A stretch of 64,000 bases of DNA, from assembly GCF_015240065.1 (NCBI RefSeq), contig NZ_CP060506.1, forward strand, positions 1,674,001 through 1,738,000. The letters run 5' to 3'. The notes below the pieces were generated by a model. That model saw nothing but the letters and a program-made list of their open reading frames with translations. It was not told the origin of the DNA and made no database searches. Shown here in pieces: positions 1 through 11,312 of the stretch. Both the position numbers and the translations under genes were made by a program. Every line of letters begins with the position of its first letter. Within the stretch, counting starts at the first letter, position 1. The DNA is from Nanchangia anserum. Lineage in GTDB: Bacteria; Actinomycetota; Actinomycetes; Actinomycetales; Actinomycetaceae.

Positions 1-1307
1 TCGAACGTCCCCAGCGGCTTGTTGTCGCGGGCAAACTGACGCTCGCCCTGGTAGACCTGGATGAGCACGCTGGGCTGGTTGTCGTCGGCGGTCGAGAAGA
101 TCTCGGAGTGCTTGGTCGGGATGGCCGTGTTGCGCTCGATGAGCTTCGTCATGATGCCGCCCTTGGTTTCGATACCCAGGCTCAGCGGGGTGACGTCGAT
201 GAGGAGGACGTCGGTGCGGTCGCCCTGGAGGACGCCGCCCTGCAGGGCCGCGCCGACGGCGACGACCTCGTCGGGGTTAACGCCCTTGTTCGCATCGCGC
301 CCGCCCGTCAGCTCCTTGACGACGTCGGAGACCGCCGGCATACGCGTGGAGCCGCCGACGAGAACGACGTGGTCGATTTCGTTAACCGAGATCCCGGCAT
401 CCTTGATGACCGAGGTGAAGGGCACCTTCGTGCGCTCGAGCAGGTCCGAGGTCATCTCCTGGAAGTGGGCGCGGGTGAGGCGCTCGTCAAGGTGGATCGG
501 GCCGGACTCGGACATCGACAGGTACTGCATGGAGATCTGCGTCGACGTCGCCGACGACAGCTCCTTCTTCGCCTGTTCGGCGGCCTCGCGCAGGCGCTGG
601 AGGGCGACCTTGTCCTTTGACAGGTCGACGCCGTCCTTGTTCTTCACCTGGGCGACGAGCCAGTCGAGAATCCGCTGATCCCAGTCGTCACCACCGAGGT
701 GGTTGTCGCCGTTGGTCGCGCGGACCTGAATGGTCGAGAATCCGTCGGAGTCCTTGCCGACTTCGAGCAGCGACACGTCGAAGGTGCCACCACCGAGGTC
801 GAAGACGAGGATGAGTTCGTCTTCCTTGCCCTTTTCCAGGCCGTAGGCGAGCGCCGCAGCCGTCGGCTCGTTGACGATACGCAGGACGTTGAGGCCGGCG
901 ATCTTGCCGGCGTCCTTCGTCGCCTGACGTTGGGCGTCGTTGAAGTAGGCGGGGACGGTGATGACCGCGTCGGTCACGTCCTCACCCAGGTAGGCCTCGG
1001 CGTCACGCTTGAGCTTGCCGAGGATGAATGCGCTGATCTGCTGGGCGTTGTACGACTTGTCGTCGATGTCGATCTTCCAGTCGGTGCCCATGTGGCGCTT
1101 GACCGAGCTGATCGTCCGGTCGACGTTCGTCACGGCCTGGCGTTTCGCGATTTCGCCGACGAGAACCTCGCCGGACTTCGAGAACGCCACGACCGACGGG
1201 GTCGTGCGCTGCCCCTCGGCGTTTGCGATGACCGTGGGCTCCGAGCCCTCCATGACGGCCAGCGCCGAGTTTGTCGTGCCGAGGTCAATACCAACTGCGC
1301 GTCCCAT
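1..1307 (-). CDS. dnaK: Hsp70 chaperone DnaK, N-terminal 435 residues (runs off the window)
   Basis: ATP-dependent cytosolic chaperone that binds exposed hydrophobic peptides, working with DnaJ and GrpE. Translating the minus strand from ATG at 1307 gives a start [14 protein letters not shown], the phosphate-1 motif of Hsp70, then [17 protein letters not shown], the phosphate-2 motif [14 protein letters not shown], the adenosine motif [10 protein letters not shown], and the interdomain linker region [14 protein letters not shown]. The nucleotide-binding domain is therefore complete and the substrate domain is cut by the window edge. An AAGGAGA ribosome site lies upstream of the start. Two HspR-type repeats precede the gene, so heat-shock repression by HspR is expected, as is usual for actinobacterial dnaK-grpE-dnaJ-hspR operons. 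The downstream genes are outside the window. No frameshift was seen in the visible part. Confidence 0.98.
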   Translation of the reverse strand, partial: MGRAVGIDLGTTNSALAVMEGSEPTVIANAEGQRTTPSVVAFSKSGEVLVGEIAKRQAVTNVDRTISSVKRHMGTDWKIDIDDKSYNAQQISAFILGKLKRDAEAYLGEDVTDAVITVPAYFNDAQRQATKDAGKIAGLNVLRIVNEPTAAALAYGLEKGKEDELILVFDLGGGTFDVSLLEVGKDSDGFSTIQVRATNGDNHLGGDDWDQRILDWLVAQVKNKDGVDLSKDKVALQRLREAAEQAKKELSSATSTQISMQYLSMSESGPIHLDERLTRAHFQEMTSDLLERTKVPFTSVIKDAGISVNEIDHVVLVGGSTRMPAVSDVVKELTGGRDANKGVNPDEVVAVGAALQGGVLQGDRTDVLLIDVTPLSLGIETKGGIMTKLIERNTAIPTKHSEIFSTADDNQPSVLIQVYQGERQFARDNKPLGTF

Positions 1308-1340
1308 AAGTCTGTCTCCTTCACTGCGCCTGCCGGCGCC

Positions 1341-1361
1341 CTTGAGTCGTCTTGGCTCAAC
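1341..1361. promoter_or_regulatory. HAIR element 1, putative HspR operator
   Basis: CTTGAGT, 7-nt spacer, GCTCAAC. This closely matches the HspR-associated inverted repeat (consensus CTTGAGT-N7-ACTCAAG), with the second half imperfect. It lies 34 nt upstream of the dnaK start, so bound HspR would block transcription of the chaperone operon. The consensus is known; binding is inferred. Confidence 0.8.
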
Positions 1362-1403
1362 CTTACGACGTTTAGCGGCGGGCGCCAAACGCACGCTCGA
1401 TTT

Positions 1404-1424
1404 CTTGAGTCTGACAGGCTCAAC
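1404..1424. promoter_or_regulatory. HAIR element 2, putative HspR operator
   Basis: CTTGAGT, 7-nt spacer, GCTCAAC. It has the same half-sites as the first copy, whose centre is 63 bp away, i.e. six helical turns at 10.5 bp per turn. Two copies on one face of the helix in front of dnaK fit cooperative HspR repression. The half-sites are seen directly; the binding is inferred. Confidence 0.8.
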
Positions 1425-1546
1425 TTTCGGTAGCTGGCATATATTCCGCGGATACGAGTGACCTCCATCACTCGGCCGCGTGCCGGCACGACGTGCATCA
1501 TCTGCGCGCCCTAACCGCTGGTGGCGGCGGACTTGGGGCTGCCCGG

Positions 1547-2431
1547 TTACGAGGCCGGCGGCGCGTAGGTCGGGTTGGTGAGGTAGGTCGTCGCGGAGAC
1601 GAGCGCAAACGTGCGGCTGGTCTCGGTCGTCGTCAGCGGTGTCTCGAGTTCGATCCACGCGCCGGTGACGGGATCTTTCGCGGTGATTTTCCACGTCGTC
1701 GTCAACGTGATGCGGGTGGGTTCGCCGCGCCGATACGTGTGGGTGATCGTCGGCTTGGGGTAGGGCGCGCCCTGCCGGGTCGTCGTTGTCGTCTCGCCGT
1801 CGCCCCACGCGTAGCGATACAACACCGCCTGGGCGTGAATCGGCACGGTGGTCTCGCCGAGGGTGAGAACGAAGTCTTGGTGGCGCCTCGTCGTGTAGAC
1901 GATGACGGGTTCGTTGATGAGCACGTCGTTTTGCGGCGGTTGCATGACCAGGCCGGCCGGGTCGATGCGATGCGTCGCCATGTACGTGCGCACGGTCTCG
2001 ATGAGCTCGGGCTGTACGGACTGGCGAGCGGGCGCGGTGCGTCTGGGGCGCGGGGTGGCCGGAGCGGGATCGTGATAGTCGCGCAGGAGCATGGCGAGGT
2101 TCGCCGGCGTGGCGGCCAGCGGTCCCCTATCGGTGTAGGACGTAAACCGCTTATCGCCCGGGTAGACGCGCGGGCGCGCGAGCCGAGTCTGGCCGCCCCT
2201 CACCGACGCGGGCGATACTGCCCGCTGCGGCCGGGCGCCCGTACTCCCACCCGTGCGCGTGCGAGTACGCTCAACGCGGGTGACAGTAATGGTGTCGCCG
2301 GCAGACACGATGCCGCCGCAATCGTCACCTTTGACAGCCGCATATGTCGGTGGGGCTGGGACAATGAGGCACACGCTCGCGGCAAGTACGGACGCCACTA
2401 CACAGCAAAGCGTTCTCCTGGAGGCCATCAC
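1547..2431 (-). CDS. Secreted PKD-like domain protein, function unknown
   Basis: A 294-residue exported protein. The first 30 or so residues form a classical signal peptide (basic start MMASRRT, hydrophobic stretch, APPTYAA cleavage region). The mature part is rich in Thr, Arg and Pro. At roughly residues 190-240 it carries a PKD-like signature: [14 protein letters not shown] followed by [18 protein letters not shown], the WGDG and HTY elements typical of PKD beta-sandwich modules. No catalytic motif is visible. Its start overlaps the stop of the upstream lipoprotein gene by 4 bp, so the two are probably translationally coupled and may act together at the cell surface. The gene is uninterrupted. 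The function is not inferable beyond surface display or binding. Confidence 0.75.
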   Translation of the reverse strand: MMASRRTLCCVVASVLAASVCLIVPAPPTYAAVKGDDCGGIVSAGDTITVTRVERTRTRTGGSTGARPQRAVSPASVRGGQTRLARPRVYPGDKRFTSYTDRGPLAATPANLAMLLRDYHDPAPATPRPRRTAPARQSVQPELIETVRTYMATHRIDPAGLVMQPPQNDVLINEPVIVYTTRRHQDFVLTLGETTVPIHAQAVLYRYAWGDGETTTTTRQGAPYPKPTITHTYRRGEPTRITLTTTWKITAKDPVTGAWIELETPLTTTETSRTFALVSATTYLTNPTYAPPAS

Positions 2432-3084
2432 GAAATCTCCCTATCGGTGCGGCTGCTCCAATCTTTGACGCGCCACCCGCGCTCTGTGCGTTGCATTTGA
2501 AAGACGAACCGCGCCGTTCCTTCCCCGTAATACGTCACCGCATCGGAAACCCCATCCCACACCTGTGCCTCGGCAACGTCCGCGTCAAATACGCAGTAAA
2601 CAATCGAGGCGTCGTCGCCGTCTTGCGGGCCGAGAATCGAGCGGCCCGTGATCGTCGAATAATCGCCGCGAGTCCAGCCGCCATTGCGCACCTCGTCATC
2701 AATGCTGTCGCTGAATTCTTGACAGGTCGGGCACTCGGGAAGACTGTATCGATCCAGGGCGTCGTGCCGGCCACGCACGGCGTCGTAGGAGATTGCATCC
2801 ATGAGGTATTCCGCCACCGCACACGCGCCGGCGTCGTCGTCGCGTTCGGCGTCGGGTGAGAGGCTGGGGGTCTCGTAGGGCCAGACGTCGCCGCTGGGCG
2901 GTGCGAAGCTCGGCGTTGACTCCCGTGGCGGGGCAGATGGCGCCGCCTCCGGCTCGTGCGAGCACGCTGTCGTCGCCGCGACGGCGGCGATCGAAAGGGC
3001 GACGATCACTCCGCGCGCATATACCGCGCGGTTGGGCTGGCACAGGTGCGCGGACACGCGAGGGAATGGCCACAGCTGCAACAT
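2428..3084 (-). CDS. Putative lipoprotein, DUF6318-like
   Basis: A predicted lipoprotein of about 218 residues. A hydrophobic segment (VIVALSIAAVAATTAC) ends in a Cys that could be lipidated, followed by a Pro/Ser-rich linker. The globular domain has a CxxC pair (PECPTCQEF) and a C-terminal beta-rich stretch ending in RTERGWRVKDWSS. This pattern resembles the DUF6318 lipoproteins of Actinomyces; I did not run a profile search. I chose ATG 3084 because AGAGAGG lies just upstream. An ATG at 3123 in the same frame has no ribosome site. It overlaps the PKD protein gene by 4 bp (ATGA), forming a two-gene surface-protein operon. Confidence 0.65.
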   Translation of the reverse strand: MLQLWPFPRVSAHLCQPNRAVYARGVIVALSIAAVAATTACSHEPEAAPSAPPRESTPSFAPPSGDVWPYETPSLSPDAERDDDAGACAVAEYLMDAISYDAVRGRHDALDRYSLPECPTCQEFSDSIDDEVRNGGWTRGDYSTITGRSILGPQDGDDASIVYCVFDADVAEAQVWDGVSDAVTYYGEGTARFVFQMQRTERGWRVKDWSSRTDREIS

Positions 3085-3259
3085 GGAGGGAGCCTCTCTG
3101 CTCGCTCCCCTATCGACACTCATGAGGGGGATGCGGGACGTGGGGACCCTCCGAGACTATCCGCACCACCGGCACCACCGCGGCCATTCGCGCGCGCTGT
3201 GGATAAACCCGCCCAAACAGTCGCCGCGCGCCGCCTTACCCGCTCGCGACGGATACACG

Positions 3260-3299
3260 CGTGGCGCGCGCCCGACCATCGGTCTCGACGCGCGCCACG
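3260..3299 (-). terminator. GC hairpin downstream of poxB
   Basis: An 11-bp perfect stem (CGTGGCGCGCG with CGCGCGCCACG, 18-nt loop) begins 15 nt after the poxB stop codon. There is no U tract, as is common for actinobacterial terminators. Confidence 0.5.
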
Positions 3300-3314
3300 A
3301 CGGCGATACTGCAA

Positions 3315-5075
3315 TTAGTTCATGCCGAACTTGCGCGGGATGTTGCGCAGGTTCGACCGCGCCATCGACATGACGTCACTGGCCGAGCCCGACAGGACCT
3401 CCTTGGCCATGGCCGTCGCGAAGCCCTTCATCTGCTCCGGCGTCACCTTCGGCGGCAGCGACAGGGCGTTCGGATCCGTGACGATATCGATGAGCGCCGG
3501 CCCCGGGCGCGACAGCTCCGAGGCGATGACGGCGTCGAGGTCGCCCGGCTTCTCGACCCGAACGCTGCGCAGTCCCATCCCGGCCGCGATCTGGGCATAG
3601 TCGACGCTCGCGTGATCAGTCGCGTAATCGGGCAGGCCCTCGACGAGCATCTCGAGCTTCACCATGCCCAGCGTCGAATTGTTCATGACGATGATCTTCA
3701 CGGGCAGCTCATACGCCTTCACCGTCAACAGGTCACCCAGCAGCATCGACAGCCCACCGTCGCCGCACAGGGCGATCACCGGGCGCGCACGCTCCGCATC
3801 CGCGAGCGCCGCCCCGATCGCGTGAGGCATCGCATTCGCCATCGAGCCGTGGAGGAACGAGCCGATCATGCGGCGGTTGGGCCCCAGGTGGAGGTAGCGG
3901 GCTGCCCACACGTTGCACATGCCGGTGTCGACGGTGAAGATCGCGTCCTCGCCGGCGTGGCGGTCGATGACGGCTGCGGCGTATTCGGGGTGGATCGGCC
4001 CGGTGGCGTCGGCAGCCGGGGTATCGGTGTAGGCACCGACGACCTTGTCCATGAGCGAGCGGTGTTCGCTCACCATGTCGTCGAGGAACTTCGAGTTCTC
4101 CTTTTGCTGAACGAGGCCGCGCAACGCCGTCATCGTCTCGCGCACGCCGCCGTGGATCGCGAGGTCGAGGCGGGTGCGCCGCCCCAGGTGTGCGGCGTCC
4201 AGTTCGATCTGGGCCGTGCGGACCTTGGCGGGCAAGAACTGGTTGTAGGGGAAGTCGGTGCCGACGAGGACGAGCAGGTCGGCCTTCTCCATCGCCGTCT
4301 GGCAGGCGCCGTATCCCAGCAGCCCGGACATGCCGACGTCGTGGGGGTTGTCCCATTGAATCGCCTCTTTGCCGCGCAGCGAGTGCCCGATCGGGGCGTT
4401 GGCGAGCTTGGCGATGTCGAGGACCTCGTCGTGGGCGCCCATCGCGCCGTGGCCGACGAAGAACGTGACCTTCTCGGCCTCATTGATGGCGGCCGCGAGC
4501 GCGCGCACGTCCTCGTCCGCCGGGACGATTCGGGCCGGGTGGGGGCTGGTGATCGTCAGCGGCTGGGAGTCGTCGGCGGCAGCCTTCGCGACGTCGCCGG
4601 GCAGGGTGATGACGGCGACCCCGGGGCCCGCCAGGGCGTGCTGGATGGCGGTGCGCGAGATCCTCGGCATCTGGGCGGGCGAGGAGATCATCTCGGAATA
4701 CACCGAGCATTCGTTGAACAGCCGGTCGGGGTGGGTTTCCTGGAAGAACAAAGTCCCGATTTGCGGGGTCGGGATGTGCGAGGCGATCGCCAGCACGGGC
4801 ACGCGCGTGCGGTTGGCGTCGTAGAGGCCGTTGATGAGGTGAAGGTTGCCCGGGCCGCACGAGCCGGCGCACACGGCGAGGCGGCCGGTGATCTCGGCCT
4901 CGGCGGCCGCGGCGAACGCGGCGACCTCCTCGTGGCGGGTCTGGATCCAGCTGATCTGCTTCGAGCGGCGCACGGCGTCGACGACCGGGTTCAGGGAGTC
5001 ACCGACGATGCCGTAAATGTGGCGCACCCCAGCCATCTCCAGTTGAGCAACGAGCTGTTCGGCTACGGACGTCAT
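3315..5075 (-). CDS. poxB: Pyruvate dehydrogenase (quinone) / pyruvate oxidase, ThDP-dependent
   Basis: A 586-residue ThDP enzyme that oxidatively decarboxylates pyruvate to acetate and CO2, passing electrons to FAD and then membrane quinone. The N-terminal Pyr domain has GVRHIYGIVGDSLNPVVDAV and the conserved activating glutamate in TRHEEVAAFAA (about residue 49-50). GSCGPGNLHLINGLYDA, a central FAD/nucleotide domain, and a C-terminal PP domain with the ThDP/Mg motif CGDGGLSMLLGD...MNNSTLGM follow. The order and length match the PoxB family (E. coli enzyme about 572 residues). The in-frame region extends to 5432, but ATG 5075 preceded by AAAGGTG is the clear start. It is flanked by a divergent DUF998 gene and stands as a single transcription unit. 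An acetolactate synthase is unlikely given the PoxB-type N-terminus and the C-terminal tail. Confidence 0.95.
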   Translation of the reverse strand: MTSVAEQLVAQLEMAGVRHIYGIVGDSLNPVVDAVRRSKQISWIQTRHEEVAAFAAAAEAEITGRLAVCAGSCGPGNLHLINGLYDANRTRVPVLAIASHIPTPQIGTLFFQETHPDRLFNECSVYSEMISSPAQMPRISRTAIQHALAGPGVAVITLPGDVAKAAADDSQPLTITSPHPARIVPADEDVRALAAAINEAEKVTFFVGHGAMGAHDEVLDIAKLANAPIGHSLRGKEAIQWDNPHDVGMSGLLGYGACQTAMEKADLLVLVGTDFPYNQFLPAKVRTAQIELDAAHLGRRTRLDLAIHGGVRETMTALRGLVQQKENSKFLDDMVSEHRSLMDKVVGAYTDTPAADATGPIHPEYAAAVIDRHAGEDAIFTVDTGMCNVWAARYLHLGPNRRMIGSFLHGSMANAMPHAIGAALADAERARPVIALCGDGGLSMLLGDLLTVKAYELPVKIIVMNNSTLGMVKLEMLVEGLPDYATDHASVDYAQIAAGMGLRSVRVEKPGDLDAVIASELSRPGPALIDIVTDPNALSLPPKVTPEQMKGFATAMAKEVLSGSASDVMSMARSNLRNIPRKFGMN

Positions 5076-5239
5076 GCGACACCTTTCTTTCGCGCGGATG
5101 AGTCGCCGCGTGTAACGGCGCTCTTCCAGGCTAGAGAGCGCGCGGGTGCGGTGCCGGGTGAGAGGGCCGATTGTCTCCAGTCTCACGCTCGTCGCGCGAG
5201 GGTGAGCTCGCGGCGGGAGGAAGGATGGAGGGGTGCGAT

Positions 5240-5254
5240 AGTGTGTCACACACT
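5240..5254. promoter_or_regulatory. 15-bp perfect palindrome, possible operator
   Basis: AGTGTGTCACACACT is a perfect 7-1-7 palindrome ending 19 nt before the DUF998 start codon and just before its ribosome site. Its size and position suit a TetR, GntR or MarR-type dimer. No regulator gene is adjacent, so the cognate protein is unknown. Confidence 0.45.
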
Positions 5255-5273
5255 GACCGGAAGGAGTCCCCCC

Positions 5274-5936
5274 GTGCCGCGTCCGCGTCGCCTGCGACCA
5301 TTTACTCACCGCGCATTTGCCTGCGTCCTCATCGGCACGGTGTGTTATTCGCTGTGGATCGCCCAACCGTGGTTCAACCCGGCGATGCCGCTGTGGCGCT
5401 CCTACGTCTCTGAGCTGGCGGCTATCAATCAACCCGGAAACGCCATCGTCCGCGTCGGCGACACGCTGGCGGCGATCTGCGCCGCGTGCGCGGGGCTATT
5501 TGGGTGGCGCTCGCGGGCGTTCACGCGTCCGGCGTGCGCCATGATCGCGGTATTTGCCCTCGCCACCGTTCTCGATTCGATTTTTCCCATGGCCTGTGCG
5601 CCGAGCCTGTCCGCGGTGTGTGCGGCCGGCGACGAGGCGGGGACGTTGGGGCTGTCCCACAACATCCATACGATGACGTCGGCGGTTGCCAACATGGCGA
5701 CGCTGGGGCTGACCGGGTGGTGGCTGTGGTGTCACCGGCGCCGCCCGCAGGCTCGCGAGGCCGTTGCCCATCTGACCGCGCTCACGCACATCGTCACGGC
5801 GCTCGTCACGGCCGGCCTCGCGCTCGTGCACTCCGAGGCCGCGGGCGTCTTTCAACGCGTCTCGCTCATCGGGCTCATCGTGTGGGTGCTGGTGGCCGTG
5901 TCGCTGCGCAGTGAATCGCTGAGGTCGCGCGCATGA
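5274..5936 (+). CDS. DUF998 family integral membrane protein
   Basis: A 220-residue multi-pass membrane protein with about six hydrophobic segments, starting with RAFACVLIGTVCYSLWIAQ. The motif WFNPAMPLWRSYVSELAA and the later DSIFPMACAP plus HNIHTMTSAVANM are typical of the DUF998 family, whose function is not established. GTG 5274 was chosen for the AAGGAG at 5261-5266; the longer upstream reading frame is antisense to poxB. The stop overlaps the next gene by 4 bp (ATGA), so it is translationally coupled to the hydrolase. A 15-bp palindrome before it suggests regulated transcription. Confidence 0.85.
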   Translation: MPRPRRLRPFTHRAFACVLIGTVCYSLWIAQPWFNPAMPLWRSYVSELAAINQPGNAIVRVGDTLAAICAACAGLFGWRSRAFTRPACAMIAVFALATVLDSIFPMACAPSLSAVCAAGDEAGTLGLSHNIHTMTSAVANMATLGLTGWWLWCHRRRPQAREAVAHLTALTHIVTALVTAGLALVHSEAAGVFQRVSLIGLIVWVLVAVSLRSESLRSRA

Positions 5937-6718
5937 GTCGCCCCCGCGTCGTCGCTATCGGTGGCCTCGCCGTGCGAGGTGGGGCCTGGTCGGACGTGTG
6001 CGCGCGTGCCCGGGCGGCCGGGTGGGGCGAGGTCGAGGTCTGCGACTTGGCCGACCTCGTCGGGCGCGACGTGGACGTCGAGGCGATCGCAGGCGAGGTG
6101 GCTCAGCGCCTCGATCCGGCGCATCCCGCCGTGCTCGTCGGCCATTCCCTCGGCGGCCTGGTCGCCGAGGCGTGCGCGCGCCACTATCCCGAGCGAGTCG
6201 CGGGACTCGTGCTGGCCGACGCGACGATCGCCTCGGCCACGGAACCGGCTCTGCCGCGCCCGCTGCGCGTGCTCGCCCACACGCGCGCGGCCGAGATCGC
6301 GTGGCGACTGGTCGAGGCCGGGGCGCTGCTTTACGGGCAAGACACCATCACCCGGCGCGAGGAGTGGGACCGCTACGTCCGTCGCGAGCGCGCCCGTGCC
6401 GACCTGCGCATCACCGTGGCCTGTCATCGCTGGGCCCACGCCGTCGCCGCCATGCGGCGCGCCGCGACGCCTCCGCCAGATGGCCCCACCGACGCAGGCT
6501 CCCCCACCCTGGCGTGCCCCACTCACGTCATCGTCGCCGAGGCCGGGGGGCGCCCGGGACGCTGGAGCGCCCAACAGCACCGGGGGCTCATCGAACTGCG
6601 GCGTTCCTCGACGGCCCCCGTCACCGGCGAGCGGCATTTCCGCACTCCGCACCTGCTCATGCGCAAGTCTCCCGAGATTATCGTCGCTGCGCTCGCGCGC
6701 GTCACCGGCACTCGGTGA
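5933..6718 (+). CDS. Alpha/beta-hydrolase fold protein
   Basis: A 261-residue probable hydrolase. The nucleophile elbow VLVGHSLGGLVAEACARHYP (GxSxG) sits near residue 70, followed by VAGLVLADAT as in many esterases. The acidic residue is not obvious; a C-terminal His is plausible in TGERHFRTPHLLMRKSPE, which resembles the usual end of a catalytic triad with 'H...P' context. No signal peptide is seen, so it is cytoplasmic or membrane-associated through its coupled DUF998 partner. The substrate is unknown. The 4-bp overlap with the DUF998 gene argues for a joint function, perhaps lipid-related, which is only a guess. Confidence 0.8.
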   Translation: MSRPRVVAIGGLAVRGGAWSDVCARARAAGWGEVEVCDLADLVGRDVDVEAIAGEVAQRLDPAHPAVLVGHSLGGLVAEACARHYPERVAGLVLADATIASATEPALPRPLRVLAHTRAAEIAWRLVEAGALLYGQDTITRREEWDRYVRRERARADLRITVACHRWAHAVAAMRRAATPPPDGPTDAGSPTLACPTHVIVAEAGGRPGRWSAQQHRGLIELRRSSTAPVTGERHFRTPHLLMRKSPEIIVAALARVTGTR

Positions 6719-6744
6719 GAGGCGAAGCAGCGTAGAGTCACGTT

Positions 6745-7281
6745 ATGACTCGTCGCATTCTTCCGGTTACATTCGCCGCCTGCGCGGCGCTCGCACTTGC
6801 CGCCTGCACGCCCAGCACGCCCTCCACCGACGCCTCGACGACGTCTGACGCGTCGACGCCCGCGCCCTCGACGAAGACCTCGTCCTCTGCCGCATCCTCG
6901 GACGAGAGCGCCGATGCCCAGGCGTTCATCGAGGCGCTCCAGCCCCTGTCCACGACGGGCACACCCAGCCCGCTCCCCCAGCGCTTCGGGACGATTTCGA
7001 GTTGGAGCAGAGGTGCGATCGTCTGCCCCTACGCGCCCGACAGCGAGATTCCCGCGGCCTACCGCGACGCACTCGCCAAAGCCGGGGTGACCCCCAAGAC
7101 GACGGATTCGAGCAATTGGCTCGTTGTCACCGTCGGCGACACTCCGCGCGTCCTCACCCTGCCGATCACGAAGGTCAACATGTGCTCGGTCGGCGGTGCC
7201 GTCGAGATCACGGCGAAGACGACGTTCGTCCTCTCGCGTGACGCCAAGACCGGCACGATTACGGCCGCGCCCGTCAGCTAG
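6745..7281 (+). CDS. Putative lipoprotein, function unknown
   Basis: A 178-residue lipoprotein. The start MTRRILPVTFAACAALALAAC gives a textbook lipobox (LAAC). The next 45 residues are a Ser/Thr/Ala linker of low complexity, then a small domain with two Cys residues (VCPYAP and NMCSVGG) that could form a disulfide. No family was recognised. The start is probably leaderless: TAGAGT at 6733-6738 lies exactly 6 nt before the ATG and there is no ribosome site. It ends tail-to-tail with the K+ channel gene, with the stops sharing CTAG. Confidence 0.75.
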   Translation: MTRRILPVTFAACAALALAACTPSTPSTDASTTSDASTPAPSTKTSSSAASSDESADAQAFIEALQPLSTTGTPSPLPQRFGTISSWSRGAIVCPYAPDSEIPAAYRDALAKAGVTPKTTDSSNWLVVTVGDTPRVLTLPITKVNMCSVGGAVEITAKTTFVLSRDAKTGTITAAPVS

Positions 7282-8645
7282 CCGACGAGGACGTTGTCGA
7301 CCGGTCGGTCATAGAGCAGGGGCTGGCGGCGCATCGACAGGGCCGCCGCCAGCGTGAACGGCCCGATGCGCCCGATAATCATGAGGGCGACGAGGACCGC
7401 CTGGGCGGCGACGGGCAGCTGCGGGGTGATGCCCGTCGTCAACCCCACGGTGGCGAAGGCTGAGATCACCTCGAAGAGGCAGCGATCGAGGCCGTAGGGG
7501 GTGAGCGCCATGAGCGCCATCGTGGCCCCGACGATGAGGGCCGATGCCAGACCGACGAGGGTGACCACCTGCCCCTGAACGTGGTCGCTGACCCGCCAGC
7601 GCCCGACGTGGACGCGGTCGCGTCCGCACACCTGCGCCCACGTGATCGCGGCAACCACACCGACCGTCGTCACCTTCAGGCCGCCGCCCGTCGAGGCCGG
7701 CCCGGCCCCAATGAGCATGAGAATGTCCGTGCCAAACCACGTCGACGGGTGCATGTGGGCGATGTCGAGGGAGTTGAATCCGGCCGTGCGCGGGGAGACG
7801 GCGGTGAAGAACGCGTTGACCCACTTGTCGACGACGTTGAGATTCGCCAGCGTCGCCCGGTTATTCCATTCGCACACGGCCATGAACACGGTGCCGACCC
7901 CCAGGGCGACCGCCGTGACGCCGACAACCATGCGCGCGTGCAGGCTGCGCAAGCGGTGCGTGCCCAGCAGCTCGATGATGACGGGAAAACCCAAACCACC
8001 GATGATGATGAGCAGCGCCAGCGTGATGAGCACGCACGGGTCGTGGACAAACCCCGCGAGGGAGTCCGTGTGCAGCGCGAACCCCGCGTTGTTGTAGGCG
8101 CTACCGGCGTGAAACACCGCGTGCCACACGGCGCGCTCAAAGGAATAGCCGTACGCGACCATGAACCGCACCGCGAGGACGGTCGCGGCCACCAGCTGCG
8201 TCGTCACGGCGATCGTCACCGTCAGGCTGAGGATCCGGTTGAGGTCGCCGATCCCCGGCGCCGAGGCGGCGACCGCCGTGTCCCAACGGGTGCGCAGCGA
8301 CAGCCGGTGGCGGACAATGCGGGCGACGAACGCGGCGACCGTCATCGTCCCCAACCCGCCGATCTCCATGAGCGCCAGCAAAACGGCCTGACCAAACGGG
8401 GTCCAATACGTCGCCGTGTCGACGACGATGAGGCCCGTCACGCACGACGCCGATGTCGCCGAAAACAGAGCGACGCTCAGTGGTGCCCCGCCGTCAATCA
8501 CCGGTCCCCACGTCGGGACTGCGCCCCCTTGAGGCCACGCAGGCGCGCCCGTGCGCGCGATCGGCAGCATGAGAAGGATCGTTCCGAGACCGATGAGAAT
8601 CCCGAAGGTCGCGCTGATCCAGCGATACGGCGAAGCGCTCGTCAC
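7278..8645 (-). CDS. TrkH/KtrB-family potassium uptake channel subunit
   Basis: A 455-residue integral membrane K+ translocating subunit. All four selectivity-filter loops of the M1-P-M2 repeats can be seen: SATSASCVTGLIVVD, GSAYNNAGFAL, SPRTAGFNSL and FATVGLTTGI. Length fits KtrB/TrkH proteins. These channels work with an RCK/TrkA-type gating ring, but no trkA/ktrA gene lies in this window, so the partner must be elsewhere. Start GTG 8645 follows CACAAT by 8 nt with no ribosome site, suggesting a leaderless mRNA. A GGCACA-N4-TGTGCC inverted repeat covers the same promoter. Confidence 0.93.
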   Translation of the reverse strand: MTSASPYRWISATFGILIGLGTILLMLPIARTGAPAWPQGGAVPTWGPVIDGGAPLSVALFSATSASCVTGLIVVDTATYWTPFGQAVLLALMEIGGLGTMTVAAFVARIVRHRLSLRTRWDTAVAASAPGIGDLNRILSLTVTIAVTTQLVAATVLAVRFMVAYGYSFERAVWHAVFHAGSAYNNAGFALHTDSLAGFVHDPCVLITLALLIIIGGLGFPVIIELLGTHRLRSLHARMVVGVTAVALGVGTVFMAVCEWNNRATLANLNVVDKWVNAFFTAVSPRTAGFNSLDIAHMHPSTWFGTDILMLIGAGPASTGGGLKVTTVGVVAAITWAQVCGRDRVHVGRWRVSDHVQGQVVTLVGLASALIVGATMALMALTPYGLDRCLFEVISAFATVGLTTGITPQLPVAAQAVLVALMIIGRIGPFTLAAALSMRRQPLLYDRPVDNVLVG

Positions 8646-8661
8646 GGCACACTATTGTGCC
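8646..8661. promoter_or_regulatory. Inverted repeat at the K+ channel promoter
   Basis: GGCACA-N4-TGTGCC directly abuts the GTG start of the trkH-like gene and includes its probable -10 box (CACAAT on the minus strand). It could be an operator for an unidentified regulator. Confidence 0.4.
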
Positions 8662-8687
8662 ACGCGAGCGCTCCCCCGATAGACGAC

Positions 8688-8715
8688 GGGGCCCGGCGCC
8701 TGCGCACCGGGCCCC
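8688..8715 (-). terminator. GC hairpin downstream of clpC
   Basis: A 9-bp perfect stem (GGGGCCCGG with CCGGGCCCC, 10-nt loop) starting 12 nt after the clpC stop codon, without a U tract. It probably terminates the leftward clpC transcript before the trkH-like gene. Confidence 0.5.
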
Positions 8716-8727
8716 TCCTAGGCCTCA

Positions 8728-11199
<2,472 letters not shown>

Positions 11200-11312
11200 G
11201 GAGTCTCCTTATCCGGTAACCTCCCCCATTATGCGAGGGCGCGCGGGCACTTCTCGCTTCTGTTCGCCACCGGCGTGAGAGACCTCGCGCCCGCCCGAGT
11301 CGCGTCGCGCCC

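Noticed and set aside
108-1433. Long plus-strand open frames over the dnaK region
   Set aside because: They are antisense to dnaK, which encodes a well-conserved Hsp70 on the other strand; the Arg/Val-rich composition is typical of high-GC shadow frames.
3261-5273. The upstream extension of the 891-codon frame that ends in DUF998
   Set aside because: It is antisense to poxB. The real gene starts at GTG 5274 with a ribosome site.
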